A DNA stretch of 64,000 bases, taken from contig NZ_CP022655.2 in NCBI RefSeq assembly GCF_002243345.2, positions 4,218,501-4,282,500 of the forward strand, given 5' to 3'. The notes below the pieces were generated by a model. It saw only the letters and a list, made by a program, of their open reading frames with translations. It had not been told where the DNA came from and ran no database searches. Both the position numbers and the translations under genes were made by a program. The DNA is from Paenibacillus sp. RUD330. GTDB taxonomy: Bacteria; Bacillota; Bacilli; Paenibacillales; Paenibacillaceae. Below are positions 8,853-17,425 of the stretch, one piece after another (position 1 is the first letter of the stretch; each line of letters starts with the position of its first letter).

Positions 8853-9140
8853 CTAGAACATCTTGAAGCCGCCGATGCGGAGCTTGCGGATGGCATACCC
8901 GCTTACGTAGGCTCCGACAAGGGCGCCGATGACCGGCATCCAATCGATGAACGTGAACTCTCCTATATTATCGGCCACCGAGACGCTGTGGTCCCAGGTG
9001 GACCATATGTAGATCGGCACCAGTACGATCAGGAACAGATAAATCGGAAACCAGGTCGTCTTCATGAGCATGTTCAGGATGAATCCGATTCCAAACATCA
9101 TCACAAAAAAGAGCACCGTCGCAATTATGATTTGAAGCAT
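8853..9140 (-). CDS. yuiB: YuiB-like small membrane protein
   Basis: 95-residue protein with an N-terminal pair of hydrophobic helices (IIIATVLFFVMMFGIGFILN, then IYLFLIVLVPIYIW) and a third near the C-terminus (WMPVIGALVGAYVSGYAI). The GIGFILNMLMKTTW segment matches the YuiB family of Bacilli; its function is unknown. The start MLQII at 9140 is preferred (GGAAGG 12 bases upstream) over MIGG at 9152, which abuts that site. In B. subtilis yuiB lies in a cluster with yumB, yumC and the yut genes, and homologues of those are nearby here. Confidence 0.75.
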   Translation of the reverse strand: MLQIIIATVLFFVMMFGIGFILNMLMKTTWFPIYLFLIVLVPIYIWSTWDHSVSVADNIGEFTFIDWMPVIGALVGAYVSGYAIRKLRIGGFKMF

Positions 9141-9326
9141 GCCGCCTATCATCCTTCCGTTCTCGCATACCAAACGCGGTTCCTTCTAAGTTTATGCCAA
9201 GCCTGCCCGCAAGTCAATTTGCAGCTTCCCGCTCCGGTTGCTCTGCCTGAGGCGATTCGATACAATGGGAGACATGGCAGGAGGGGTGCAGGCATGCCCC
9301 TTCATTAGGAAGGAGAAACAACGGAA

Positions 9327-10073
9327 ATGAGTGACGCAGCACAAACGCTGGAGGGCTGGTACGTTCTCCATGATTTCCGCACGATCGACTGGCAGGCCTG
9401 GAAAGCGGCAGGCGCCGGAGACCGCGCTTCCGCGCTGGACTCCATCCAATCCATGCTGGCCGAATGGACGCGCGACGAGCAGGACCGCAAGGGCAGCACG
9501 GCGTTCTATTCCGTCGTCGGCCAGAAAGCCGACTTCGTCATCATGCATCTTCGCGAGACGCTCGAAGAGCTGAACGAGCTGGAGACGAGCTTCAACAAGA
9601 GTCCGCTCGGCGACTATGCGAAGCCCGCCTACTCCTACGTCAGCATCGTGGAGCTCAGCAACTACATGAGCAAGCCGGGCGAGGATCCGATGCAGAACCC
9701 GGACATCATGGCCCGCCTCAAGCCGACGCTTCCGAAAGCCCGCCACATCTGCTTCTATCCGATGAACAAGCGCCGCGACGGCGGCGACAACTGGTATATG
9801 CTCGGCATGGACGAGCGGCGCGCGATGATGCGCAGCCACGGCATGATCGGCCGCCAGTACGCCGGCAAGGTCAAGCAGATCATCAGCGGCTCCGTCGGCT
9901 TCGACAACTGGGAATGGGGCGTGACGCTGTTCGCGGAGGACGCCCTCCAATTCAAGAAGCTCGTCTACGAGATGCGGTTCGACGAGGTGAGCGCTCGCTA
10001 CGGCGACTTCGGCGAGTTCTTCATCGGCAATCTGCTCGACGGCGCCAAGCTGGAGCGGCTGCTGTCCGTTTGA
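9327..10073 (+). CDS. hemQ: Coproheme decarboxylase HemQ (chlorite dismutase family)
   Basis: 248-residue soluble enzyme of the coproporphyrin-dependent heme pathway of Gram-positive bacteria. It converts Fe-coproporphyrin III (coproheme) to heme b by two peroxide-dependent oxidative decarboxylations. Y144 within FYPMNKRR corresponds to the catalytic tyrosine that carries the radical, and H171 within SHGMIGRQY to the proximal heme ligand. Length fits the family. ATG at 9327 has AAGGAG 11 bases upstream. It is divergent from yuiB and ends in a strong bidirectional terminator. Heme made here feeds heme A synthesis, whose genes ctaA and ctaB are also in this window. Confidence 0.95.
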   Translation: MSDAAQTLEGWYVLHDFRTIDWQAWKAAGAGDRASALDSIQSMLAEWTRDEQDRKGSTAFYSVVGQKADFVIMHLRETLEELNELETSFNKSPLGDYAKPAYSYVSIVELSNYMSKPGEDPMQNPDIMARLKPTLPKARHICFYPMNKRRDGGDNWYMLGMDERRAMMRSHGMIGRQYAGKVKQIISGSVGFDNWEWGVTLFAEDALQFKKLVYEMRFDEVSARYGDFGEFFIGNLLDGAKLERLLSV

Positions 10074-10137
10074 TGCCCTGACCGGGATCTTCCCGTTCAA
10101 GGCAAGCCCTGCGCACCGGCGCAGGGCGGCATAAAAC

Positions 10138-10180
10138 AAAGCCGCAGGCTGAAGGGTTCCCCATCAGCCTGCGGCTTTTT
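10138..10180. terminator. Bidirectional terminator between hemQ and the yumB operon
   Basis: AAAGCCGCAGGCTGA (10138-10152) pairs with TCAGCCTGCGGCTTT (10164-10178), with T residues on the plus strand and A residues on the opposite side. A separate 9-bp GC hairpin (GCCCTGCGC/GCGCAGGGC, 10106-10127) lies just upstream. Together they separate convergent transcripts. Confidence 0.9.
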
Positions 10181-10184
10181 CTAT

Positions 10185-10454
10185 TCAATCGTCTTCGTCA
10201 TCCTCAAGACCGGCCTCGGCGGCCAGCCTCTTGGCATTCAGATATTCCTCGGTGTCCCGGTCGCGCTGCCGGCCCTTCTCCTTGAGCCGCTCGATGCCCG
10301 GCTCGATCAGCCGGTCCACTTCCTTCTGGACGGCGTAGGCCAAGTCGTGGCGGTTCTGGGACTCCAGGTAGGAGCCCACTTCCATCAGCGCGTTGTACCG
10401 GTCGAGCTCGTCTCTCGTCAGCAGGCCGCGCACCTGCACGCTGCAGTGGCGCAT
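10185..10454 (-). CDS. Small acidic hypothetical protein coupled to NDH-2
   Basis: 89-residue hydrophilic, helix-rich protein of unknown function, with charged heptad-like stretches (DELDRYNALMEVGSYLESQN; EKEVDRLIEPGIERLKEKGR-like) and a very acidic tail (LEDDEDD). No signal peptide or membrane segment is present. Its ATG overlaps the stop of the NADH dehydrogenase gene by one base (TAATG), so it is translated by reinitiation or coupling, and a functional tie to the dehydrogenase is plausible. I do not recognise the family. Confidence 0.75.
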   Translation of the reverse strand: MRHCSVQVRGLLTRDELDRYNALMEVGSYLESQNRHDLAYAVQKEVDRLIEPGIERLKEKGRQRDRDTEEYLNAKRLAAEAGLEDDEDD

Positions 10455-11647
10455 TAGAAGAACTTTCCTTTGCGCAGGACGAGCGGGATGCCTCCGATGA
10501 TGAACAGGTAGCGCAGGTCGATCATCTTCTTCAGCCAGGCGGCCTTGCGGCCTTGGTATTTCTTGCCGAAGGCGACGCCGATGCCCTCGCCCTTGCCGAG
10601 CGAGGCGACCGTGCCCTTGTTGCTGAAGGCGAATGTCTTCAGCGGCTGGCTGCGGATCGCCGCGACCAGGTTATGGGCGCAGGTGACGCCCTGCTGCATG
10701 GCGATCTGAGCGGTCGGCGGATACGGACGGCCCTCTTCGTTGAACATCAGGGAGTTGTCCCCGATGATGTAGATGTTCTCCTGGTTCGGAGCCCGCAGGT
10801 AGTCGTCGACCTTGACGCGGCCGCGCATCGTCTCGAAGCCGGCCTCGTCGATCAGCCGGTTGCCGCGGATGCCCCCGGTCCAGATGACGGTCTTGGAGCG
10901 GATCTCCTCGCCGTCGCCGACGATGACGCCGTCGGGCGAGCATTCCTTGATCGCGGTCCCGATGCGGAAGATGACGCCTTTCTTGGCCAGCACGTCCATG
11001 CCGTACTTCACCAGCTCCGGATCGAAGCCCGGCAGCGCGGACGGCGCCGCCTCGATGTTGTAGAGCTTCACGAGCGAGCGGTCCACGTCGAACGCGCGGC
11101 ATAGCTGCGGGATGCGGTCGGCCAGCTCGCCGACGAACTCGATGCCGGTGAAGCCCGCTCCCCCGACGACGAACGTCAGGTAATCGGTGCGGTGCGGCTC
11201 CCGCTTGTATCTCGCGAACTGGTATTCAATATGCTCGCGGATGAGGCGGACCGAGTTGATGCTGCGGATGTTCATCGCATGCTCGGCGAGGCCCGGGATG
11301 CCGAACGTTTCCGGCTCTCCTCCGAGTCCGACGACCAGGTAGTCGTAGGACAGCGTACCGTCCTCCAGAATGACCTTCTTGTCCTGCGTCCGGATCTGCA
11401 CGACCGTGGACTTCACGAAGTCGATCTTGAATTCATCGATCAGCTTGGAGATATTGACGCGGGCATTCTCGGGATTGTCCGTTCCCGCTGCCGGCATATG
11501 CAAATGGGTCGTAATGTAATGGTAGTCGTGCTTGTTGACGAGCGTGACGTCCGCTTCGTTGTAGTTCAGCTGCTTCTGGAGCTTCAGCGCGGTCAGAATG
11601 CCTCCGTAGCCTGCTCCCAGTATGACGATCTTCGGTATATTGCTCAT
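10454..11647 (-). CDS. yumB: Type II NADH dehydrogenase (YumB-like)
   Basis: 397-residue single-subunit flavoprotein that oxidises NADH and reduces menaquinone without proton pumping. The N-terminal FAD-binding Rossmann motif GAGYGG (11-16) and a second dinucleotide motif for NADH (VVGGAGFTGIE near 164) are clear, as is the late FAD motif IYIIGDNSLM. The C-terminal segment (WLKKMIDLRYLFIIGGIPLV) is amphipathic to hydrophobic and probably docks the enzyme on the membrane. No transmembrane domain is present. The 89-residue gene is coupled behind it, and yumC is divergent from it, as in the Bacillus yum cluster. A second homologue (yutJ) is at 27.3 kb. Confidence 0.92.
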   Translation of the reverse strand: MSNIPKIVILGAGYGGILTALKLQKQLNYNEADVTLVNKHDYHYITTHLHMPAAGTDNPENARVNISKLIDEFKIDFVKSTVVQIRTQDKKVILEDGTLSYDYLVVGLGGEPETFGIPGLAEHAMNIRSINSVRLIREHIEYQFARYKREPHRTDYLTFVVGGAGFTGIEFVGELADRIPQLCRAFDVDRSLVKLYNIEAAPSALPGFDPELVKYGMDVLAKKGVIFRIGTAIKECSPDGVIVGDGEEIRSKTVIWTGGIRGNRLIDEAGFETMRGRVKVDDYLRAPNQENIYIIGDNSLMFNEEGRPYPPTAQIAMQQGVTCAHNLVAAIRSQPLKTFAFSNKGTVASLGKGEGIGVAFGKKYQGRKAAWLKKMIDLRYLFIIGGIPLVLRKGKFF

Positions 11648-11812
11648 ATGGCGTTCCCTTCCAATCCATCTCTTGACATCCTGCTATCTAATGATCTAAA
11701 GATACTCCTGCCATGATATCAAAATAAGGATTGGCACATCAAGGTCATTTCCTACGAAAATAATTAGAAGAACGTACAATTGCGCCGTTTCCATTGGACG
11801 CCCGGGCAGGCG

Positions 11813-11843
11813 TATAATGGTCCTGTAGCCCATGTTCTGGAGG
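11813..11843 (+). promoter_or_regulatory. -10 element and ribosome-binding site of yumC
   Basis: TATAAT at 11813-11818 stands 32 bases before the yumC ATG. The best -35 candidates are poor (TTGGAC is too close), so an activator or weak basal promoter is possible. GGAGG at 11839-11843 is 7 bases before the ATG. Confidence 0.5.
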
Positions 11844-11850
11844 TGCGGAA

Positions 11851-12852
11851 ATGACAGGATTGGAATCCAATGCGGAACCGGTCGACATCGCCATTATCGG
11901 AGGCGGGCCGGCGGGCATGTTCGCCGCCTTTTACGGCGGCATGCGCCAGGCATCCGTCAAGATCATCGAAAGCATGCCGCAGTTGGGCGGCCAGCTCGCC
12001 GCCCTGTATCCCGAGAAGTACATCTACGATGTAGCCGGCTTTCCCAAAGTGACCGCTCAGGAGCTCGTCGATTCGCTGCGGAGGCAGCTGGATCATTTCG
12101 CGCCGGAAGTGTGCCTCGAGGAGAAGGTGGCCTCTCTCGTCAAACACGAGGAGCGGCTGTTCGAGATCCGTACCGACAAAGCCGTCCATTGGGCCCGCGC
12201 CGTCATCGTCACGGCAGGCGTCGGCGCCTTCGAGCCCCGCAGGCTCGAGCTGCCGGAGGCGGCGCTGTACGAGAAGAAAAACCTGCATTACTTCGTCAGC
12301 GATCTGCATCAGTTCAAGGGCCAGAAGGTGCTGATCAGCGGAGGCGGCGATTCCGCCGTCGACTGGGCGCTCATGCTCGAGCCGATCGCCGAGAGCGTCA
12401 CCCTGATCCACAGAAGGGACAAATTCCGCGCACACGAACACAGCGTAGCCAAGCTGCAGGCATCCACCGTCCGCGTGCTTGTCCCGACCGAGATCGCCAA
12501 GCTGGAGGGCGAGGTCTACATCGAGCGGGTCACGCTGCGCAATGTGAAGACCGGCGAGGAGACCGTGCTGGATGCGGATACGGTCATCGTCAACTTCGGC
12601 TTCGTATCGTCACTCGGCCCGATCGCCGAGTGGGGCCTCGATATCGAGGGAAGCAGCATCGTCGTCGACACCCGGATGGAGACGAGCGTGCCCGGCATCT
12701 TCGCTGCCGGCGACATCACGACCTATCCGGGCAAGCTGAAGCTGATCGCCGTCGGTTTCGGCGAGGCGCCGACGGCCGTCAACAACGCCAAAGTCTATAT
12801 CGATCCTTCCGCCAAGCTCTCGCCTGGACATAGCAGCAATCTCAAGCTGTAA
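11851..12852 (+). CDS. yumC: Ferredoxin/flavodoxin--NADP+ reductase (YumC type)
   Basis: 333-residue homodimeric flavoenzyme of the thioredoxin-reductase-like FNR class, which moves electrons between NADPH and ferredoxin or flavodoxin. FAD motif GGGPAG (17-22), the PQLGGQL loop, NADPH motif [11 protein letters not shown] and [13 protein letters not shown] near the C-terminus are all present. There is no CxxC redox pair, which separates it from thioredoxin reductase. Length matches the family. It is divergent from yumB. It could supply reduced ferredoxin or flavodoxin for biosynthesis, including radical-SAM enzymes such as MqnE, but that link is inference. Confidence 0.94.
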   Translation: MTGLESNAEPVDIAIIGGGPAGMFAAFYGGMRQASVKIIESMPQLGGQLAALYPEKYIYDVAGFPKVTAQELVDSLRRQLDHFAPEVCLEEKVASLVKHEERLFEIRTDKAVHWARAVIVTAGVGAFEPRRLELPEAALYEKKNLHYFVSDLHQFKGQKVLISGGGDSAVDWALMLEPIAESVTLIHRRDKFRAHEHSVAKLQASTVRVLVPTEIAKLEGEVYIERVTLRNVKTGEETVLDADTVIVNFGFVSSLGPIAEWGLDIEGSSIVVDTRMETSVPGIFAAGDITTYPGKLKLIAVGFGEAPTAVNNAKVYIDPSAKLSPGHSSNLKL

Positions 12853-12997
12853 CGCCGCCATAACTTAGCATATCCCAACCTTATCATCCTCAAATCAGAC
12901 CCGTTGGAACCGAAAAAATAAGGGTATCCTACCTCGACATGCGCCATGCTTCCGATGGAGCGGCAGCAAATGATGTCTTGGGAGGGTACCCTATTTT

Positions 12998-13228
12998 ATG
13001 TTGTGTCCCGTATGCAATGGAATCCGGCTTCTCGATGCGGCATGCCCGCTCTGCGCGGGACCGGCCGAAGACTGCGGTCCCGCGGCGGATTATGCAGGCC
13101 CGTATTCGCCGTACTCGCCGGTGCAGACCGAAGATCTGTCCAGCGGATTGGAACAGGCTTGTTATCATATGGTGTATTGTCCCGCCTGCTCCAGCAGCTG
13201 CGGAGTCAGCGTCCGCATTGAGCTGTGA
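12998..13228 (+). CDS. Small zinc-ribbon-like protein, unknown function
   Basis: 76-residue Cys-rich protein with CPVC (3-6), a second CPLC (16-19), an acidic/aromatic middle and YCPACSSSCG near the C-terminus. Four CxxC-type knuckles suggest one or two bound zinc ions. No signal peptide or membrane helix is present. Upstream is GGGAGG with about 11-base spacing, acceptable for ATG at 12998. It lies alone between yumC and sda. The protein-like composition and cysteine spacing support a real gene; the function is not recognised. Confidence 0.7.
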   Translation: MLCPVCNGIRLLDAACPLCAGPAEDCGPAADYAGPYSPYSPVQTEDLSSGLEQACYHMVYCPACSSSCGVSVRIEL

Positions 13229-13288
13229 TCGTCCATCCAAGATTGCCGTCCGGATGGCCGTGGAACAAAAAGCGCGGCCAAGAAGTCA

Positions 13289-13432
13289 TCAAGCGCCTAA
13301 ACGTATGGATTCGGGACTCAGTTGTCTGCGCTTCAGCTCACCCTTCAAAAGCTTGATGAAATCGTAATCCAGGTTGAACTGGACCGCGCTGAAGTAAGTC
13401 TCGATCAGCAGCTCATCAGACAACAACTCCAT
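13289..13432 (-). CDS. sda: Sporulation checkpoint protein Sda
   Basis: 47-residue helical-hairpin protein that inhibits sporulation histidine kinases (KinA/KinB) so that cells do not sporulate while DNA replication is perturbed or ongoing. The sequence [16 protein letters not shown]...[14 protein letters not shown] matches Bacillus Sda across its length (46-52 residues in the family), including LSDELLIE and the conserved Phe/Leu faces of the two helices. ATG at 13432 has AAAGGAGG 6 bases upstream. Although very short, the match and Shine-Dalgarno site make it secure. Its upstream DNA contains DnaA boxes, as expected for a DnaA-activated gene. Confidence 0.92.
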   Translation of the reverse strand: MELLSDELLIETYFSAVQFNLDYDFIKLLKGELKRRQLSPESIRLGA

Positions 13433-13472
13433 ATTTCAGCCTCCTTTCGGATTGAATTTCTATTTCTTCCCA

Positions 13473-13609
13473 ATCTTAGCATGGGCTGTTTTCAAGGAAC
13501 AAGCGTTCCGTTATCCACATGGAACGGTGTACAAGATGTGCACAAATTGTGGGTATTTGGAAAATCCTGAGGAAACTCTTCGTGCTTACTGTGGACAGAG
13601 TTATACACA
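13473..13609 (-). promoter_or_regulatory. sda promoter with DnaA-box cluster
   Basis: Promoter candidate on the minus strand: TTGTTC (13497-13502), 18-base spacer, TAAGAT (13473-13478). Upstream are TTATCCACA (13511-13519, perfect DnaA box, flanked by the inverted repeat CGTTCC/GGAACG) and TTATACACA (13601-13609, perfect to TTATNCACA). There are also near-consensus TTGTGCACA (complement of 13537-13545) and CTGTCCACA (complement of 13590-13598). DnaA binding here would link replication status to sda, as known in B. subtilis. The rest of 13433-13733 has no gene. Confidence 0.75.
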
Positions 13610-13733
13610 ACCTGAGGGGGAGGAATTTCGATAAAAAAGTTTGATGAATACCCAATTTCCGATAAAGGATTTGCAGGCTCCATCCAGGTTGAGCGGAAGA
13701 TGAGGGGGGTAATGATAAGGCTCGAATGCAGGC

Positions 13734-14570
13734 TTATTTAGGACGGGTATTGACCTCGAAAATCCATATCTTCCCGCTTCGATCAAGTCCGTAATCAAAG
13801 CCGAGCTGGCCGATGCCGGGAAAGCGGGCTTCCAGCGCAGCCGCTGAAATTCGGGTCAGGCTGCGCATTTCCTGCTTCTTGCTCTTCACCAGCTTCGTGG
13901 ACAGCGAGCGGCTGATCCCTTGGGCCGCCGTCAGCTGGCTGCCGCCCCGGCACAGGTTCGTGACGAACAAGCCCGGCCTGGCGACGCGGCCGACCATCGA
14001 GCGGAATTCCCAGCGGCTTCCGTTCTTCACGTATTTGACCCGATAGTCGATCGGCCTTCCTCCTACAGTCGCCAGATGGATGCCTTTCTGGATCATGTAG
14101 GCGCGCCCTTTCTGCAGCGGCTTGACAGCCCTGTGGAGGGATTGGACCGACGCGGCCGAGCGGATCTTCGAGCTGTGCGCATAGCTGTATCCGCTTCCGC
14201 TGCGCTCGATCTTGATGACTCCGATTCCCCCGGTTCCGCGAACCGGCTTGATGACGACCATCCCGTGCTGCTCCAGCATGCTCTTCAGATTGGCTTCCGT
14301 ATAAGGCCGGGTCGGGGGAATATGGGGAGCGATGGACGGATGGGACAGCAGCGCGGCGGTTTTGGCCATCTTGCTCGACAGCATGCGTCCGCCGCCCTTC
14401 CCCGCATGAAGCGGCAGCGACAGCACCTTCTGCACATAGGCCAGCTCATCCTCGGCCTCCGCCGCCTCGGGGAACGCATCTCCTTGAACGGGAGCGTCCT
14501 GGGCGCCCGCAACGGCAGCCGCAGGCGAATCATCCGCCGGGAAGGCCGAATCTACTGCGAATTCTTCCAT
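13734..14570 (-). CDS. YheC/YheD-family ATP-grasp protein (spore coat associated)
   Basis: 278-residue protein. Residues 1 to about 50 are acidic and Ala-rich. The rest is an ATP-grasp fold of the YheC/YheD family: YTEANLKSMLEQHGMVVIKP, the Gly-rich RGTGGIGVIKI loop, VGGRPIDYRVKYVKNG, QLTAAQGISRSL and the metal/ATP-binding C-terminal IWIFEVNTRPK. Family members in B. subtilis are endospore-associated, but the reaction is unknown. It is shorter than YheC/YheD (about 360-450) because much of the N-terminal domain is absent. ATG at 14570 has AAAGGAG 11 bases upstream. Confidence 0.82.
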   Translation of the reverse strand: MEEFAVDSAFPADDSPAAAVAGAQDAPVQGDAFPEAAEAEDELAYVQKVLSLPLHAGKGGGRMLSSKMAKTAALLSHPSIAPHIPPTRPYTEANLKSMLEQHGMVVIKPVRGTGGIGVIKIERSGSGYSYAHSSKIRSAASVQSLHRAVKPLQKGRAYMIQKGIHLATVGGRPIDYRVKYVKNGSRWEFRSMVGRVARPGLFVTNLCRGGSQLTAAQGISRSLSTKLVKSKKQEMRSLTRISAAALEARFPGIGQLGFDYGLDRSGKIWIFEVNTRPK

Positions 14571-14858
14571 TTGGATCGGTTCTCCTTTCCTCTTTCTCTT
14601 CTATTCTATGCTTTCAGGCGTTCGCACTCTTGGATGATTGTCCGAGGCTTATGGCCTCTATTGCTCGCTGCGGCCTTCCAGGCAGACGCCGGGGAAGGAC
14701 AAGAGCCTCAGGCGGACCCGACCTGGACTTAAGTCCGGGATCGGATTTCCCTCCGGCAGGAGGACAGCCGGCCCCAGCCTTGGTATAGTGGAAAAAAACA
14801 GGCTGCTCCGATCCTCATCCGCGTTCAGCAGGCGCTCGACAGCCGAAAGGGTGGAATC

Positions 14859-15365
14859 ATGACTCGCCAAGCAAAAGCCGTCCTCGGGGCGGCGCTCATC
14901 CTCCTCGGGGTCTATATGATGCTGCAGCAAGGCCGCAGCGTCGGTCCCGGTTTCATCTTCGGCCATTTCTGGCCAAGCCTGTTCGTGATCCCGCTCGGCA
15001 TCTTCTTCCACTGGATGTACTTCTCCTTGCTCGGACGCCGCGCACCGGGACTCCTCATTCCCGGCGGGATTCTGCTGGCGGCCGGCCTCGTCTGCCAGTT
15101 CGCCATGCTGCTGGACAACTGGGGCTCGATCTGGCCCGGCTTCATCCTGGCCGTTCCGTTCGGCCTGTGGGAATTCTATTGGTTCGGGAACCGGAACCGC
15201 TGGCTGCTTGTCCCGATCAACATCCTGCTCGTGATCGGCCTCCTGTTCAGCGCCGTCTTTTCGATCAGCGCGCTGCTCAGCGGCGTCGCCTCGGTATTCC
15301 CGGTCCTTGCCCTGCTGTTCATCATCGGCGGCTCGTTCCTGCTGCTGTCGCGAAGCCGCGCTTAA
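14859..15365 (+). CDS. Multi-pass membrane protein of unknown function
   Basis: 168 residues almost entirely hydrophobic, with about six short membrane segments in three pairs and small polar turns (GPGFIFGHFWPSLFVIPLGI; WGSIWPGFILAVPFGLWEFY; FPVLALLFIIGGSFLLLSRS). The repeated W-P-hydrophobic pattern resembles LiaI/LiaF-type (DUF5668-like) membrane regions, but there is no cytoplasmic sensor domain. ATG at 14859 follows AAAGGGTGG. It is divergent from the YheC/D gene and ends in a strong terminator. The 288-base gap before it holds only the two promoter regions. Confidence 0.75.
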   Translation: MTRQAKAVLGAALILLGVYMMLQQGRSVGPGFIFGHFWPSLFVIPLGIFFHWMYFSLLGRRAPGLLIPGGILLAAGLVCQFAMLLDNWGSIWPGFILAVPFGLWEFYWFGNRNRWLLVPINILLVIGLLFSAVFSISALLSGVASVFPVLALLFIIGGSFLLLSRSRA

Positions 15366-15373
15366 CAATCAGA

Positions 15374-15417
15374 AAAAAGCGGACCTCCGGATCTATTCCG
15401 GGGGTCCGCTTTTTTTG
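15374..15417. terminator. Bidirectional terminator between the membrane gene and bceB
   Basis: AAAAAAGCGGACC pairs with GGTCCGCTTTTTT around a TCCGG/CCGG inner stem, and T/A tracts flank both sides. It can stop the plus-strand membrane-protein transcript and reinforce the end of the bce transcript. Confidence 0.9.
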
Positions 15418-15478
15418 CCGTGAAAACTTGATCCTGCTGCATAGCCCTTCCTCTCCGATCCATGCGACCGGGCCCGGC

Positions 15479-17425
15479 TCAGCTTGCGGGCAGCTTCAGA
15501 ATGCTCCTCGTGTAGGCCGTGCAGGAGATCAGGAAATACACGCCCTGAAGCAGAATATAGATGCCCATGATGATGAGTCCGTACATCCACACCGGCGTTC
15601 CGATCAGCGTGCCCAAGGCGAACATCGCGAATACGCTGTGGACGATGCCGAGCAGGCAGGGTGCAAGGTACAGGATGCCGACTTGAGCCGCTACCGTGCG
15701 GCGCAGCTCGCCGGCGGTGAGGCCGATTTTGCGCAGCGCCTGGAACTGGCTCTGATCCTCCTGCAGCTCGGTGAACTGCTTGAAGTAAAGCAGGCTGCCT
15801 GCGGCGACGAAGAACAGGACGCTGATGAAGAGGCCGATGAAAATGGTCAGGCCGATCGACTGCTTCATGTCGCGGTAGCTCTCGACCCTGTAGCTCTGGA
15901 CATAGCTCTTCTGCTCTTTCGTGAGCGGCTTTTCAAAGGCTTGGACGGCAGGCAGGGCACGCTCCCAATCGCTGAGCTCGAAGCCGTATGCACGCAGGCG
16001 CTCCGCAGGCGGAGCCCCGACCTTCCATGCTCCGAAAGTGGAATCGGGAACGACCAGCAGATAGGTCGCGTCATTCACGGGACTGAAGACGCTGCCGTAT
16101 ACGATCTTCTGCAGCTTCAGCTCGAAGCTCCCTCCGCCTGCCTGGCCGGAGACGGTTTCGTTCGGCTTCGTCTTGGCTCCCTTCATTTCCTTATAGGGAT
16201 AGCCGATGACGGCCTCGCCCTCGGCAGGGTTCACCGCATCCAGACCGGCCCGCTTGGCCAGCCGGTTGTAGTCGGAAGCCGACACCGCCATCGCCTTGCT
16301 GGAATCGTCGGGCTTCCAGCCCGCCGCCGCCGAAGCAAGCCCCTGCGCCAGAACGCCTTGGAGCTCCACCTGCTCGGCGATGCGGCCTCCTCCGTCTTGG
16401 AGCAGCTTGCGGGCCTGCGCCGGGTCCATCACCGGATGGCCGTCGCCGCGCTCCACATATCCGACCGTGAACGGAGTATGCTCCAGGATCTGATCGCGCT
16501 GCAGCTTCTGGAACACATACACCGTGCTGGCCGCGCTCATGACGACCGCGCTCAGGATCGTGACGACGAACAGCACCCGCGCGTTGTCCTTGATCCGGTA
16601 GGACATCTGGGAGATGACCAGCATGTTCGTGCGCTTATAGAAAATGCCCTTGCTCCGCTTGAGCAGATTCAGCACGGCCACGCTCAGCTGCGTGTAGAGG
16701 AAATACGTTCCGAGCGTCGTCAGTCCGATGATCGGAAGCGCGAGAATCAGAAAGCTCATCGGCGTCATCCAGCAGGCCAGCCCGTAACCGGCAGCGAGGG
16801 AAGCCGCAGCGAGAATGGACAGCCAGGGCGATGCGGCAGGCGCTTTCTTAGGCCGCCTCGCTCCGCCGAGCAGCTCGACGATCTGCTGCCTGCCTACGGT
16901 CATCGCCGTAATGAGGGCGATGACGAAGAACAGCAGCAGGAAGCCTCCGCCCGTAAGCAGCACCGCTTGGGTTGGAACCGCGAAGCGGATCGGCACCTCG
17001 CTCTGCAGCAGCACCTCCAGCGCCATCAGGAACAGCTTGCTGAGCAGGATGCCCAGCCCGAGTCCCGCCCCGATGGAGAGCACCGCGATGGCCATGCTTT
17101 CGTAGACGACCATCTTGCGGAGCTGGCCGCGTGTCGTGCCGAACAGCGACAGCAGGCCGAACTCCTTTTTCCTCGTCTTGAGGAAGGCCGAGCTGGAGTA
17201 CAGCACGAAGAAGAACGAGAAGATGACGATCAGATATTCGCAGAACCTCATCATCGGCTTGACCTCGTTGGCATGGACGATGTGGCCGCTGGCCACATCG
17301 GGATGCATGAGGAAGGAGGCGTACAGATAGAAAATCATGACCGAGAACACGCTGCTGAGGAAAAAGGCGGCATAGGAGCGCCAGCTGCCCCGGATGTTGT
17401 TAAGCGCGAGCGAACGGAACGTCAT
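15479..17425 (-). CDS. bceB: BceB-type ABC transporter permease (peptide-antibiotic detoxification)
   Basis: 648-residue FtsX-fold permease with about ten membrane helices, full length for BceB (about 646). The N-terminal helix (SLALNNIRGSWRSYAAFFLSSV) and the SFFFVLYSSSAFLKTRKKEFGLLSLFG motif are typical. A large extracytoplasmic domain of about 200 residues (roughly 310-510) sits between helices 7 and 8. That domain determines which lipid-II-binding peptide (bacitracin, lantibiotics) is recognised, and it also signals to the BceS kinase. ATG at 17425 lies inside the end of bceA (26-base overlap), preceded by GGAGGGAATTTCG. The substrate cannot be read from sequence. Confidence 0.9.
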   Translation of the reverse strand: MTFRSLALNNIRGSWRSYAAFFLSSVFSVMIFYLYASFLMHPDVASGHIVHANEVKPMMRFCEYLIVIFSFFFVLYSSSAFLKTRKKEFGLLSLFGTTRGQLRKMVVYESMAIAVLSIGAGLGLGILLSKLFLMALEVLLQSEVPIRFAVPTQAVLLTGGGFLLLFFVIALITAMTVGRQQIVELLGGARRPKKAPAASPWLSILAAASLAAGYGLACWMTPMSFLILALPIIGLTTLGTYFLYTQLSVAVLNLLKRSKGIFYKRTNMLVISQMSYRIKDNARVLFVVTILSAVVMSAASTVYVFQKLQRDQILEHTPFTVGYVERGDGHPVMDPAQARKLLQDGGGRIAEQVELQGVLAQGLASAAAGWKPDDSSKAMAVSASDYNRLAKRAGLDAVNPAEGEAVIGYPYKEMKGAKTKPNETVSGQAGGGSFELKLQKIVYGSVFSPVNDATYLLVVPDSTFGAWKVGAPPAERLRAYGFELSDWERALPAVQAFEKPLTKEQKSYVQSYRVESYRDMKQSIGLTIFIGLFISVLFFVAAGSLLYFKQFTELQEDQSQFQALRKIGLTAGELRRTVAAQVGILYLAPCLLGIVHSVFAMFALGTLIGTPVWMYGLIIMGIYILLQGVYFLISCTAYTRSILKLPAS

